Shown: positions 41,205 through 50,874, counted from the stretch's first letter. The stretch: DNA of 64,000 nt from Odontocerum albicorne (GCA_949825065.1 OX463848.1:39911380-39975379), one strand, 5' to 3'. Notes: generated from the letters alone by a model not told the origin. Made by a program: numbers and translations.

Positions 41205-41555
41205 TCTGGATCGATATTTGTATGTCTAGATGTGTTAGAGACGTGTGCAGTTTTAGAAAGCATTTGAAGACACCCCTTTTTAGAAATTCTTATCAAAAAT
41301 GATTATATATGAACACTACACACAAACACTACACTGCATTGAATGTGTTTCTACCACATGTCTGAAGATCTGCGAAGGTTTGTTTGTGTTCGTCTACCTT
41401 GGTAAGTTTTATGCGGTTTTTTGGTTACCCTATATATAATATATATTTTTCCTCGACATATGCAGATGCGGGTAAGATCCTAATCCAATGGCCTCAGCCA
41501 CGACCTTCTTATATTTTTACTTAACTTATTTTTGTCAATCGGTCAATAATAGTTA
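41205..41555 (+). mobile_element. LINE-H C-terminus and 3' UTR
   Basis: The frame ending at TGA 41300-41302 reads MSRCVRDVCSFRKHLKTPLF and NSYQK, the F-x-x-HLK-x-x-LF end typical of LINE ORF2. The UTR begins with gaacactacacacaaacact and continues through atggcctcagccacgacctt, matching 2425-2620. The hairpin is not present here. This copy provides the link between the coding end and the UTR of LINE-H. Confidence 0.65.
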
Positions 41556-41940
41556 ACAAGACGACCTAGTTGATAAGATACTTCTATAGTATTTTGGTAA
41601 AGAGGTACAAGTAAAAAAATACTTATTTGTCAGTTTGAAGTTTTGCAACACTTGTATTCCTGAAATACAGACCTCATGTAAATTTTAAACGTAAACTTTG
41701 AATACATAAATAATTTATGTACAAATAAGTAATGGATGACTTGTACCTCTTTACCAAAACGCCATAGACTTGTCTCCCAGCCCGGAGGTTTCGGGTTCAA
41801 TTCTCGCTGGAGCTCAGACTTTTTTATACAATAAAAAAAGGCTTCCAGTCTGGTTTTCACTTAAGACATCTTTAACATCTTTCTGGTTGGCTGGAAGATG
41901 TTGCCACATAACAATAATCCCGCTAGGTTGAACTGTACAA
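41556..41940 (+). mobile_element. SINE-B interrupted by a MITE
   Basis: Head: acgacctagttgataagat(actt) up to 41583. After the insert, cttgtctcccagcccggagg, then the B box in tttcgggttcaattctcgct (gttcaattc fits GWTCRANNC), body ggcttccagtctggttttca and cttaagacatctttaac, and tail tggttggctggaagatgttg then ccacataacaataatcccgc. This is the most complete SINE-B in the window. Confidence 0.75.
41584..41767. mobile_element. 184-bp MITE with ACTT duplication
   Basis: ACTT at 41580-41583 and 41768-41771 flanks the insert. Ends ctatagtattttggtaaaga and the reverse complement ctatggcgttttggtaaaga start terminal inverted repeats (26 of 29), and acttatttgt pairs further in. It has no coding sequence. 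Four-base duplications occur in several less common DNA transposon groups; I cannot choose among them. Confidence 0.75.
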
Positions 41941-41974
41941 CCCAAGTGTAATACAATACAATAGTTATTTCGAG

Positions 41975-42035
41975 TTCCGAGTTATAGCCTACTCTCTTAA
42001 CGGCGCTATAAAAATTATCCTTTTATTATTATTAT
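41975..42035 (+). repeat. LINE-H hairpin remnant with (ATT) tail
   Basis: gagttatagcctactctctt, then aacggcgctataaaaattat and ccttttattattattatt. The left arm is deleted; the tail is well kept. Confidence 0.55.
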
Positions 42036-42039
42036 TAGT

Positions 42040-42645
42040 ACCGATTTAAACTTTTGAGAATATAGTTTATTTTCTCAAATTACTCGAATAATTCAAAATT
42101 TGTCTTGAAAAATAACAAGACGATGAAAAACCTTAAAAAATCGAGGAGAAATGCCGCGTAGATAAAGAAAAGTTCGATGAAAGTGCTTTCTGAAAATTGA
42201 ACGCGAAATGAAAAATTTCCGTTATTGGCCAATGAACCTGGTAGTGGGGGTTCGTGGAGACATCGGAAAGGGGTGGGAGTATAAAGGTATATAAATCCAC
42301 TCCCAAGAGACAGTTTAATGGAGTGTAGCGTCCGACTAGATAAAGGTGCATCTTACAGATGAGAAAGAAAAAATGATTTGTTAAACGATCCAGCATAACT
42401 ATTAATATACGACGATCTAATCAAAGCTTTGGTTTATGACACATTCAATTTCAATTTTATTTCCCTAGTGAAGCTGAAGAAACTTCGAATTCTACAAATC
42501 AATGCGTTAAGGACTTTTTTAATGCACTAGAATTAAAGATATGCTTTATAAACTAGTTTTCAGCACTGTAAAATAATCCGAGGCTGTGTAGTGAAGAACA
42601 GTAAGGTTGTATATTTCTTTATTTATTTTATTTTTATTTTATTTA
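42040..42645. other. Unassigned; TATA-like motifs
   Basis: A GC-richer segment at 42230-42330 contains tataaag at 42280 and tatataaat at 42288, placed like a core promoter before ctcccaagagacagtttaat. No downstream gene is evident, so this is noted only as a weak possibility. Confidence 0.2.
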
Positions 42646-42649
42646 TTTA

Positions 42650-43150
42650 TTTATTAAACATGACAAGAAATATACATAATTTGCGAAAAAACAACGGGTA
42701 ATTTAATTTGGACATACAATTTTAATGGATCTGGGTTCGTTGCCTTTCATTTGTCGTGTCTCCAGTAAACTAGGGTTTTACCTGTATCTCACTGAGGACA
42801 TTTAGCATGAAAAAATAAATCGATACTTCTTTCCGATTTTCGACTACACAAACACAAAACCCCGTTGCACATTCTCATCAACCTGACAAACAGTGACACT
42901 CGATTACAACTGGAAACATCATGCGAAATCAAACTCCTCACACAGCATCACTCCAGAAAGAGCAAAAATGTTCATCCCATAATATACCGCACACAATCAT
43001 AAAAATATACAGAAATACAAATATAAAACAACAAAAAAAACCCACACTCAAGAGCCCACACAAATCTTTTCCACACGTCATTCATCCTGAAAGCCCAAGT
43101 ACTCAAATTCCTGTCGCAATAACAATCACGCTCACATCGACTGTCTAAAT
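42650..43150 (-). mobile_element. Family D, inverted copy
   Basis: The reverse of 39700-40235, with landmarks in order: gaaaaaacaacgggtaattt, gtgtctccagtaaactaggg, ctgtatctcactgaggacat, aaaccccgttgcacattctc. Plus-strand frame 42921-43148 is a shadow. The two copies are 2.4 kb apart and face each other. Confidence 0.65.
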
Positions 43151-43391
43151 GGTTTTACTCCCTTTACCTTTATTGAATTCGGCATACATAATTACAAATA
43201 TTAAATAGTTATATACAAAATTGTTATTTGAATGAATGAAATAAAAAAGGAATTCTCCTCAAGAAGTCGCGATGGCTTATAGTTTCCGAAAACCAAAATA
43301 ACTAAAAGTCAAAATTACTTACAAAGGTTTCACAAAAAGTTTTCGAGAAACTGAGAGCATCTGGACTTTTCATTGTCCTTGTTTTGACATG

Positions 43392-44041
43392 TTAACCTTT
43401 CCCTTCTTGTGCTAAAAAAATCCGCCCGTTTCGGTGATGTGTATTCAATACACATGTAAAAATGAGCGATTTAAAATCGGAAAAATAAGAATATTCATAG
43501 CCAATCGCTTAAATTAATTAAATTTAAAGTGAAAAGTGATAATAATTGAAATTTTATTGTTGAAAATATGAAAAAAAACATCGGCTGACGTTCACAAAAT
43601 GGGCAAAAATACCACCTCATATGAATGCGCTAGAGCGACTGAGACCTGAGACAGACTAACACTGTGTATGTTATACCTCGAAGGAAGAAACACAACTGCA
43701 AACTGAGATTTTATTTCTTGCGGTCCCATACACCGAAGAAGAGTGAGAATGAGACGTGAATAGCGTCGCTTCCTCATCCATAGTGTTTTTTTAAAATAAA
43801 TATACCTGCGTCAGACACTGGCACACGTTTGATTGTATTGGTGAATTTATTCCCGATTTTCACAAAATATCTCTGATGTGGCCGATAAGTGCTAATTATT
43901 GTTAATATTATTTTTTCATTCAATGCGTTAATGTATTACGGAGGAATACCTAAAATCTGAACCCAGTATTTATTACATTTATAGAGATATTAAAGTTTTT
44001 AGAAGCAATGTTTACTAGTTACACATCACAGGGAAGGAAGC
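43392..44041 (+). mobile_element. PB copy 4: piggyBac-like, right end damaged
   Basis: TTAA at 43392-43395 and the end cctttcccttcttgtg start the element; tgtgtattcaatacacatgt and gatttaaaatcggaaaaata follow. The right end reads cacatcacagggaaggaag and then departs from the consensus, with no TTAA. Shares the tcgaaggaagaaacacaact block with copy 2. Non-coding. Confidence 0.75.
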
Positions 44042-44044
44042 TGA

Positions 44045-44630
44045 AGAAATTGCTGAAGTGGAAAAAACTGTAAATGTAAGTTACTAGATGCAAAATGATA
44101 GATTGTAGTTAATAAGGTTAAAAATCGATTATAATGGTTTATCAACTAAATAAATAAACAAAGTTAACCCAATTTTATCCAAAAACCATGACTTGATAAT
44201 GAACTTTCAATCATTAACAAGCTTTTAACGGCCTTTACCGCAATTTCTAAGGAAACCGCTAAAATGTGTTAGAAGTTAAGAAATAAAATATTGAAGTGAG
44301 ATCATCAACAATGATTTACGTTTATGCATATTTTTTGTTACTCGTTAAATTCCGATAACCTATTTTTAATGCTTTTAAAAAGATCAGTGTTGTTATCACA
44401 AAACTTTACACTTTTGACTACTGAGAATATGCCGACAGACTTCAAAGGAAGCGAATTTCTCTTACAGAAAAAAAATAACAAAATAAAAATATTACTTTGC
44501 AAATGGAAACAGCTGGTAAAATGGAAACGAAACTGATAAAATATGAAGCTAAAACAAATCAAACGTGATGGGTGTGCCAATTCGGTAAGATTCATTTCTT
44601 TCTGATTAAAATGCGAAAAGAGTGTTAAAT
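44045..44630. other. Unassigned
   Basis: Overlapping frames on opposite strands at 44324-44595 are AT-driven. Nothing recognised. Confidence 0.3.
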
Positions 44631-44632
44631 GA

Positions 44633-44770
44633 AAAATATCTCAATAATTTGTTATTAATAAATTACACTTACCAAAATATCTCAATAATTTGTTGTTAAT
44701 AAATTACACTTACCAAAATATCTCAATAATTTGTTGTTAATAAATTACGCTTACCAAAATTATCTAAAAT
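44633..44770. repeat. 41-bp minisatellite, three units
   Basis: aaaatatctcaataatttgt starts at 44633, 44674 and 44715, and a broken fourth at about 44756. Period 41, near-identical units. Confidence 0.85.
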
Positions 44771-44794
44771 AATTTTGAATTTATTATCTTTCAA

Positions 44795-44875
44795 ATAAGC
44801 ACCTCGTTAGCCTAGTTGGTAAATCGCCTATTTTCCAACCCAGGGATTTCAGGTTAAATCCCTGTTGATGTCCCG
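44795..44875 (+). repeat. SINE-B head
   Basis: cacctcgttagcctagttgg and taaatcgcctattttcc, then ggatttcaggttaaatccct: head with A-box side and a changed B box. It is cut off where the pogo-like element begins. Confidence 0.5.
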
Positions 44876-45595
44876 ATTACCGTATTAGCCCGACTATAGG
44901 GCGACCCTGATTATAAAACGACCCCTATTTTTTAACCTGATTTTTGGACAAAAAAACATTTCTCTCGCCATTATGAAATATTATGAAAAATAATATGCTA
45001 AATTTTTAACGAAAAATATTTAATAAAACAAAATACCCAGATAATAGTAAAATACTTACATGTTTTAACATGAAAAGAAGAAATAAAAAAGTCCAACTAC
45101 AGTAGCTAATCAGATTCACATATGGCTATAGCATCCTCAGCATCAGTCTCATCTTCAGTGATATTATCGTCTTCGGAATCCTCAATCATATTCTCCCACA
45201 AAATATCATATTCAGCACCGTCCATTTTATTGGATATGCAACATTTTTTAAATCCATTGATGGCAGCCGCACAGTTGTTGGTTGTTTCTGCAGCACGCAC
45301 CACCATAACCTTAAAATAGGAATCATAGCTTCTGCGTATTCCTTGATTCACTTGATTTTTTCGAGCTCCTTGTCTTTCAATACGGTCAGTCATAATATTT
45401 TTTTAGGTAGCAAAAAATAAACACCTCAAAAAGTGTCAGAAATGACTACGCACATGCTATGTGTAAACAATGGCGCCTTTTGAACGCTCTCATTACAATG
45501 TTGCAATTTCGCTAATCGTGAGTAGGGAATTTATTGTTAGCCACTATGTTTGTGACTCAAATATAAGGCGACCCCCTATTTATCGTTCGAAATCA
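44876..45595 (-). mobile_element. Pogo-like element, internally deleted
   Basis: The left side has ttagcccgactatagggcga and ccctgattataaaacgaccc; the right side has caaatataaggcgaccccct. Repeated TATAAGGCGACCC-like motifs in opposite orientation near each side are subterminal repeats. Between them is one intact short frame (45106-45393) joining the two ends of a transposase. The exact ends and target TA could not be fixed. Confidence 0.6.
45106..45393 (-). CDS. Pogo-like transposase, N-to-C fusion frame
   Basis: The 95-codon frame has no internal stop. Residues about 19-44 read RRSYDSYFKVMVVRAAETTN and NCAAA, the start of the N-terminal DNA-binding helix-turn-helix of pogo/Tigger-type transposases. 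From residue 46, GFKKCCISNKMDGAEYDILW matches the far C-terminus of the same proteins, followed by an acidic tail (EDSEDDNITEDETDAEDA). The whole catalytic DDE domain between them, several hundred residues, is missing, and the join keeps frame. Whether it is expressed is unknown. Confidence 0.65.
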   Translation of the reverse strand: MTDRIERQGARKNQVNQGIRRSYDSYFKVMVVRAAETTNNCAAAINGFKKCCISNKMDGAEYDILWENMIEDSEDDNITEDETDAEDAIAICESD

Positions 45596-45599
45596 ATCG

Positions 45600-45680
45600 T
45601 TCGAAATGCCCAAACCATCTCAGAGTACTCTTCTTTATCTTACTCAACACATCAGTTTTAAGTTCACATTATGTATGTAC
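45600..45680 (-). mobile_element. LINE-R fragment
   Basis: atgcccaaaccatctcagag, then tactcttctttatcttactc and aacacatcag is the reverse of the LINE-R segment before WFGHV. It begins right at the pogo-like element's right side. Confidence 0.55.
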
Positions 45681-45860
45681 CAAATAAAAGAGTATTTTAA
45701 AATGATCAGTTCAGTTTATAATGTGTTGATGAACGTAAGGTACTATGCGAGAGTAGAATGTTCTTTGTAAGCTGTAATGTTTTTTTTTCATTTTGACTGT
45801 TGATAAAACACATTTTAACTATTAACTAGTGTATATTTTCTTAGAAATAAAACATATATA

Positions 45861-46413
45861 GGGTCTTTCAAATTGAGCAGTTTTTTTAATTCTTGGAAAA
45901 CACAGATGGTGTCGCGAACTTGCCTGAGTCTTGTGACATTTGAGAAGTGTAATGTATGACATTTATAAAAATTGAGTTGTATACAATACAACAACGCGTT
46001 AAAATTGTTGAATTATTTTATGTATTGTAATTTTCGGAAACGATGATGTTAATTGACCACCAAGATTATGTGATCTGACACCGTTGGACTATTTTCTTTG
46101 GGGTTACGTGAAAAGCCAGGTCTATGAGAATGACCCCCAATCAATTTCTGTGCTGAAGGACGAAATTATTCGCGTTATTGGTGAGTTAGAACCGCAATTA
46201 TGCCAAAATGTCATCGAAAATTTTGACAAAAGATTGGACATCTGTGGAGCTGCAAGAGGTGAACATTTGGCAGATACTGTTTATTGTGTTTAAATGTCAT
46301 ATATTATACTTCAATGAGCAATAAAAAGTTTTTTTGAAATCAAAGCAAATTGTGTGTTTTATTCAAGAATGAAAAAAAAATTAATTAAAAGAACCGCTCA
46401 ATTTGAAAGACGC
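45861..46413 (+). mobile_element. Mariner-like element, internally deleted
   Basis: The left end gggtctttcaaattgagcag and the reverse complement of the right end, gcgtctttcaaattgagcgg, are terminal inverted repeats (about 18 of 20). TA is present beside the left end (45859-45860). Total about 553 bases against roughly 1.3 kb for complete relatives, consistent with loss of most of the transposase gene. Confidence 0.7.
45983..46293 (+). pseudogene. Mariner-like transposase, N-terminus joined to C-terminus
   Basis: The N-terminal start TIQQRVKIVELFYV is readable from about 45984, then a deletion. From 46030 the frame reads NDDVN, TGA at 46054-46056 in place of the usual Trp, then PPRLCDLTPLDYFLWGYVKS, QVYENDPQSI and ELEPQLCQNVIENFDKRLDI, ending TVYCV and a stop at 46291-46293. 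PPRSCDLTPLDYF is the last catalytic-Asp region of an arthropod mariner-like transposase group. The first two catalytic residues are lost. The N-terminal domain of the same group is at 15372-15590. Confidence 0.7.
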
Positions 46414-46419
46414 TTTACA

Positions 46420-46840
46420 AAGTATTCCACAGCATTTCAGTCCCGTCAAAATTTACGAAGTATCACGTTTCATATTATTTGTTACAAAACGTTTCAAAAT
46501 AGTTATTACGTTTCGTGTTTTCTTTTTCTAAAGGAAATATTAATAATGGACATGTATTCGTAAATATTTAACAAAAGCTCGAAAGCTCTCGCGAAAATCA
46601 TATTTATTCAAGTGTGTACACGCGATACGACAAATTACAATGATCGTTCAAATTTCCACCCTTTGGGCATAACGGCGACAAAAGAAATCCTTAAATTTCC
46701 TTTTCGATTTGTAATGTGAAACTACGGGCGTATATAAGAAACTCAATCCATCGGAAACAAGAAAGAATCGTGTTGTTTTCTGTTTTCATACAAGTACCTT
46801 TTTGTACTATCATTGTTTCTTATATTTTTTACTAACTCTT
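46420..46840. other. Unassigned
   Basis: cgtatataagaaactc near 46729 is TATA-like with no visible gene downstream. Otherwise nothing is recognised. Confidence 0.25.
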
Positions 46841-46844
46841 CAAT

Positions 46845-47640
46845 ATATAATAATAATAATAACGGAGCAGACTCTTCTCGTGTGGACAGATTTGAAATTA
46901 TTACAAAAAAGTGTTTAATCGAATGATATGAAGGTGGTTATATTAGGAACTTCCCCGCAAATGTGTGTTTTTAGTAAAAACATATTTATGAAAGCATAAC
47001 AGCTATTTCCGGATGTTTAAAGAACACTATCTGGAAAAACAAGTATATGAACATCCAAAGCAAGGTGAGGATATACAAGACCTGTGTCCGCCCCATGATG
47101 ACATACAGCATAGATTACAGAGCCGACACTATCAGAACCTTCGAACCAGCGAAATAAATGTACTCAGGAGTATCGCTGGCAAAACCCTTCGTGATAGAGT
47201 ACGAAACACAGAAATCCGAAGGATGTGCGAAATTGAAGATATTGTCAGGTGGGGACGACAGATAAGAAGGTTCTGGAACGAATGTATCCAGAATGGCGGA
47301 ACCAAGAGCCGTAAGAATATCCAGGGACAGTATCCCCCAAACAAGCAAACCTCCAGGACGACCTCCCAAAAGATGAAAAGACAGCTGGCAGTCGACGTCA
47401 CAAGAAGGAAACGATGATGCAGGACCATAACAGGCCTGTTGGCCTAAAAGAAGAGGAAGAAGAAAATAAGAAGAATATATTTAGGAAGAAAACCGCTGAA
47501 AACTTACCAAAGAGAGACGAACTACAGATAATCCTTTGTAGATCTTACGATATGTGGTAGTAACACATATTCTAATTTAGGTGTAGTGTATTGTATGTAT
47601 AGTGTTACATTTATTGAAACATATAATCATTTTTTTTGTC
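46845..47640 (-). mobile_element. LINE-H 3' UTR split by LINE-G
   Basis: 47476-47640 reads, on the minus strand, aacactatacatacaataca, gtgttactaccacatatcgt and gtctctctttggtaagtttt, matching the UTR at 41290-41420. 46845-46984 resumes with the next UTR block (tgcggggaagttcctaatat) and ends ccgttattattattatt, the (ATT)n tail. The LINE-G fragment at 46985-47475 interrupts it in the opposite orientation. Confidence 0.6.
46985..47475 (+). pseudogene. LINE-G C-terminus, nested copy
   Basis: Frame 1 from about 47010: GCLKNTIWKNKYMNIQSKVR, IYKTCVRPMMTYSIDYRADT. After a -1 shift, TSEINVLRSIAGKTLRDRVR, then NTEIRRMCEIEDIVRWGRQI, RRFWNECIQN. After a deletion, SRTTSQKMKRQLAVDV. It parallels 7907-8500 block by block and ends with ggcctgttggcctaaaagaa and a (GAA)n tail at 47440-47475. 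Dead because of the frameshift. Confidence 0.75.
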
Positions 47641-47654
47641 AATTTTTCAAGATA

Positions 47655-47705
47655 ATTTTATCTAGCGCCGTTTAGCGGACACGAATCTACTATTATTTAA
47701 CTAAT
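47655..47705 (-). repeat. LINE-H hairpin remnant
   Basis: tatctagcgccgtttagcgg is the hairpin's 3' arm in reverse; the 5' arm is not kept. Confidence 0.45.
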
Positions 47706-47779
47706 AACGTCTTGCAGCTATAGCAGCGCCCGAACAAATCATGTACAACACTTTCTTTGTGTACAGTACAACGTTGTAA

Positions 47780-47945
47780 AACAATTTCCATGCGACAATC
47801 TCTTCTAACCAATCAGAAAGATGTTTATGAGGCTTTAAAACCTTTTTTTTTCAAATGAGCTTCTTCGAAAATCGAACCCTCTATCTCCGGATCGGAAGAC
47901 AGGCGTTTAATCAACTAGGCCATGGAAGTCGTCTTGCTAAGACAA
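47780..47945 (-). mobile_element. SINE-B copy
   Basis: On the minus strand: head gacgacttccatggcctagt and tgattaaacgcctgtcttcc, B-box side agagggttcgattttcgaag, then body and tail ctgattggttagaagagatt and gtcgcatggaaat. All parts are in SINE-B order. Confidence 0.65.
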
Positions 47946-48109
47946 GAAAGGTGTCTCCATGTGCTTCATAAAGCTGCACACACTACTTAAGAGGTCGAGA
48001 GGAATTTTAAGTACTCGTATTAGACATATGCACGTATGTACTTCGAACTAAAAGGGCCAAAAAAAGTATTCCTGTATACCTATATTTAAGAATAAAATAA
48101 CTGCCAGTT

Positions 48110-48420
48110 ATACGTTTCCTTCTTTCAAAATATCATTCGTTTTGTACACCCATACTTTCCTTTGTCTACCTCTACCACGCCTTTCATTCTCATTACACTA
48201 TATATTTGTTTGATTAGTATTTCTAAGTCATTCGTTCTATAATACGAGTACATGCCAAAACCATCTCAGAGTGATCTTCTTAATCTTACTCCAGCCCAGC
48301 ACACCAGCCTTAAGTTCACATTCATCCCTAATCTCTTCATTCCGTATTCTGTCATACATTTTCATCGCATGTATTTCTCTCAGTTTGTTTTTCACGTCCA
48401 CGTTTCTCTCCAGTACGTCA
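48110..48420 (-). mobile_element. LINE-R fragment
   Basis: Reverse-strand order: tcttcaaaatatcattcgtt (VNDIL), tctacctctaccacgccttt, atgccaaaaccatctcagag, tttcttcacgtccacgtttc. The plus-strand frame at 48252-48482 is a shadow that runs into the adjoining minisatellite. Confidence 0.6.
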
Positions 48421-48439
48421 ATTTAGTAATAAAATTATG

Positions 48440-49146
48440 TTGTGGACGAGTGTACATGTTGAGTTCAATGAGTATGGGTTAAGGACAATTAGTAGTAATA
48501 AAATACTGCAGGTTTGAGTATACATGTTGAGTTCAATGAGTATCGGTTAAGGACAATTAGTAATTATAAAATACTACAGGTTTTAGTATACATATTGAGT
48601 TAATGAGAATTGGTTAAGGACAATTAGTAGTAATAAAATACTGCAGGTTTGAGTATACATGTTGAGTTCAATGAGTATCGGTTAAGGACAATTAGTAGTA
48701 ATAAAATACTGCAGGTTTGAGTATACATATTGAGTTCAATGAGAATTGGTTAAGGACAATTAGTAGTAATAAAATACTGCAGGTTTGAGTATACATGTTG
48801 AGTTCAATAAGAATTGGTTAAGGACAATTAGTAGTAATGCAGGTTTGAGTATACATGTCCAGTTCAATGAGTATCGGTTAAGGACAATTAGTAGTAATAA
48901 AATACTGCAGGTTTGAGTATACATGTTGAGTTCAATGAGAATTGGTTAAGGACAATTAGTAGTAATAAAATACTGCAAGTTTGAGTATACGTGTTGAGTT
49001 CAATGAGTATCGGTTAAGGACAATTAGTAATTATAAAATACTGCAGGTTTGAGTATACATGTTGAGTTCAATGAGAATTGGTTCAGGACAATTACTAGTA
49101 ATAAAATACTGCAGGTTTGAGTATACATGTTGAGTTAAATGAGTAG
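48440..49146. repeat. 68-bp minisatellite, ten to eleven units
   Basis: tacatgttgagttcaatgag or a close variant starts at 48452, 48521, 48589, 48656, 48724, 48792, 48852, 48920, 48988, 49056 and 49124. Two unit types differ at agtatcggtt versus agaattggtt and mostly alternate. One unit (48792-48851) lacks 8 bases. The array abuts LINE-R on its left side. Confidence 0.9.
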
Positions 49147-49149
49147 GAC

Positions 49150-49860
49150 ATTTATTCCATTACGCCATGAATTTTCGAGTAACCAAGTGATAAATCGAAG
49201 AGTTCATTTTAAACGTATCAGTCTATCGAAGGAGACTTTCTTAACAGCGACTAAAAACAAATTATACTCGTACAATCCCTCTCTACTGAACCCCAATAAA
49301 AATAATATGTAATTTCACTTTGTTAACAAGAACCAACCTACGAGTAAGTCCAAAAGCTCTTACGGTAAGAAGGCTATGTCTTCAAGTGGTGGTAGGTCTT
49401 TGCAAAACTTCATCCATTCTTGCAGTATCCTTTCTCTTATTCTTTTCTCCTTTCTTCTTTTTTAACGTCCGGAAACTTTCTGAGAGGGCATTTCCATTGT
49501 TCTAAGTCAGTTTTTCGAGGTTTGTGTTATTTTTTTTTTTTTTGAGATTTTCTTTTCTCTTCATGTCGTTTTCTTCCCAGCTCCGAGGAAACAAGCCGGA
49601 GTGAATTAGTTTTTGTTTTGTCGAAAATTATTCCTTTTCAGGGAGAAGGGAAAAATGAGGGTAGGAGCAGATTTGTAGCGCCTAATTATTTTTTTCTCTT
49701 AAGCTAATTAAAATACTTTCTTCCCGAAGAATCGGGAGTCTCTCTTTCCCGTTTTTTTATACCTGGATTTAAAACAAACTCGATTCGTTTTAAGATTTAA
49801 TATTGGAAATTAAGAAAACTTAATTTTTCCTGTTTATTTTTAATAATCATCATTATGAAG
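49150..49860. other. Unassigned, T-rich
   Basis: Long T and CT runs at 49420-49560. The 61-codon frame at 49320-49505 is not recognised. Confidence 0.3.
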
Positions 49861-49864
49861 ATTT

Positions 49865-50260
49865 TAACATTAACGACCTCCATGGTCTACTTAGTAAGAC
49901 GGCTGCGTTTCAACTCTGTTATTAATTTTAAGTTATTAATTCATGTAACGTGTTTCGTTCCCGATTTTCCTTTCGTTTGATTAATAATATCTCATTTTTA
50001 TTATCTATATTATTTATGAATTTTGTGAAATTAAAAAATTCTAATTTTTGTTGCGATGAAGTAACTTTCTTTATTAACTTTTGTCTGATTGGTTGGAAGA
50101 GATTTCCGCCTGTCAATTAACCTGCCAGGTTGTTTGACAATTAAGTGTTAAATAAATAAATTAATTACGGGCTCGATTCCCGTTAAATGACCCAATTTAT
50201 ATTGAAAAAGGTTCCTCTATGTTTTTGATTTAACCCTTATCTTGGCAAAGTGCAATTTAT
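49865..50260 (+). mobile_element. SINE-B head and body split by a LINE-B-type tail
   Basis: 49878-49920 has the head (aacgacctccatggtctact, tagtaagacggctgc). 50080-50150 carries the tail tctgattggttggaagagat then gttaaataaataaatta, with the LINE-like AATAAATAA end. 50155-50240 then has the B-box side gggctcgattcccg and the body gaaaaaggttcc. The order suggests a LINE-B end inserted into SINE-B, or a rearrangement. Confidence 0.5.
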
Positions 50261-50760
50261 CCAAATATTAACGTTTTTCTTTGGTGATTCCTTGTTATAT
50301 GGTAAGTTATGAAAGAAAATTGAGGAAAAAAATGATAACTTTTCCTTATAGTTTTTTTATATGTAACCCCCCCCCCCCCCCACGTTCCATTGCCAAAATA
50401 TAAATTTTTATAAAACACAAAAAGGGCTATAAAATGATTTTATAATCTAAAACAATAACAACATTTACATAGCTAATTTATCAACGAATAAAATAGTTTG
50501 AATAAAATTTTCTCTACATGTAGTGATTAATAAGATATTTAGATTGTTTACCCCAATTTTCAAAACGCACCCACGCTGTCCAGACATGTTGACCCGATGT
50601 CGTTTGAAAGGTTGTAGCATTGTCTATATATATCACCAGATGATACCACTGCACACAATAGTGCGTGTATAGTATTTGAATGTGTTGCCATATTTGAAAT
50701 TACGTTACAGTTTCTGGATTTTTTTTAAATCCCTAAATTGGTGTAACACCTGTGTTACAA
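50261..50760. other. Unassigned; poly-C run
   Basis: A run of about 15 C lies at 50367-50381. 50520-50720 is balanced and appears single-copy. Confidence 0.35.
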
Positions 50761-50764
50761 TGCC

Positions 50765-50860
50765 ATGATAAGGGTTAAGGAATCTTTAACATCTTTTTGG
50801 TTCGTTAGAAAATATTGCCACATGACAATAGACCCACTGGATAATATTGTATAAAAAGAA
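50765..50860 (+). repeat. SINE-B tail
   Basis: ggaatctttaacatcttttt, then ggttcgttagaaaatattgc and cacatgacaatagaccc. It ends in a tract that leads into the FB element at 50875. Confidence 0.5.
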
Positions 50861-50874
50861 AAAGAAATAAATAC

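Noticed and set aside
42230..42330. Core promoter with TATA box
   Set aside because: TATAAA-like words are common in such AT-rich DNA and no gene or start site follows; the same goes for tatataag near 46732.
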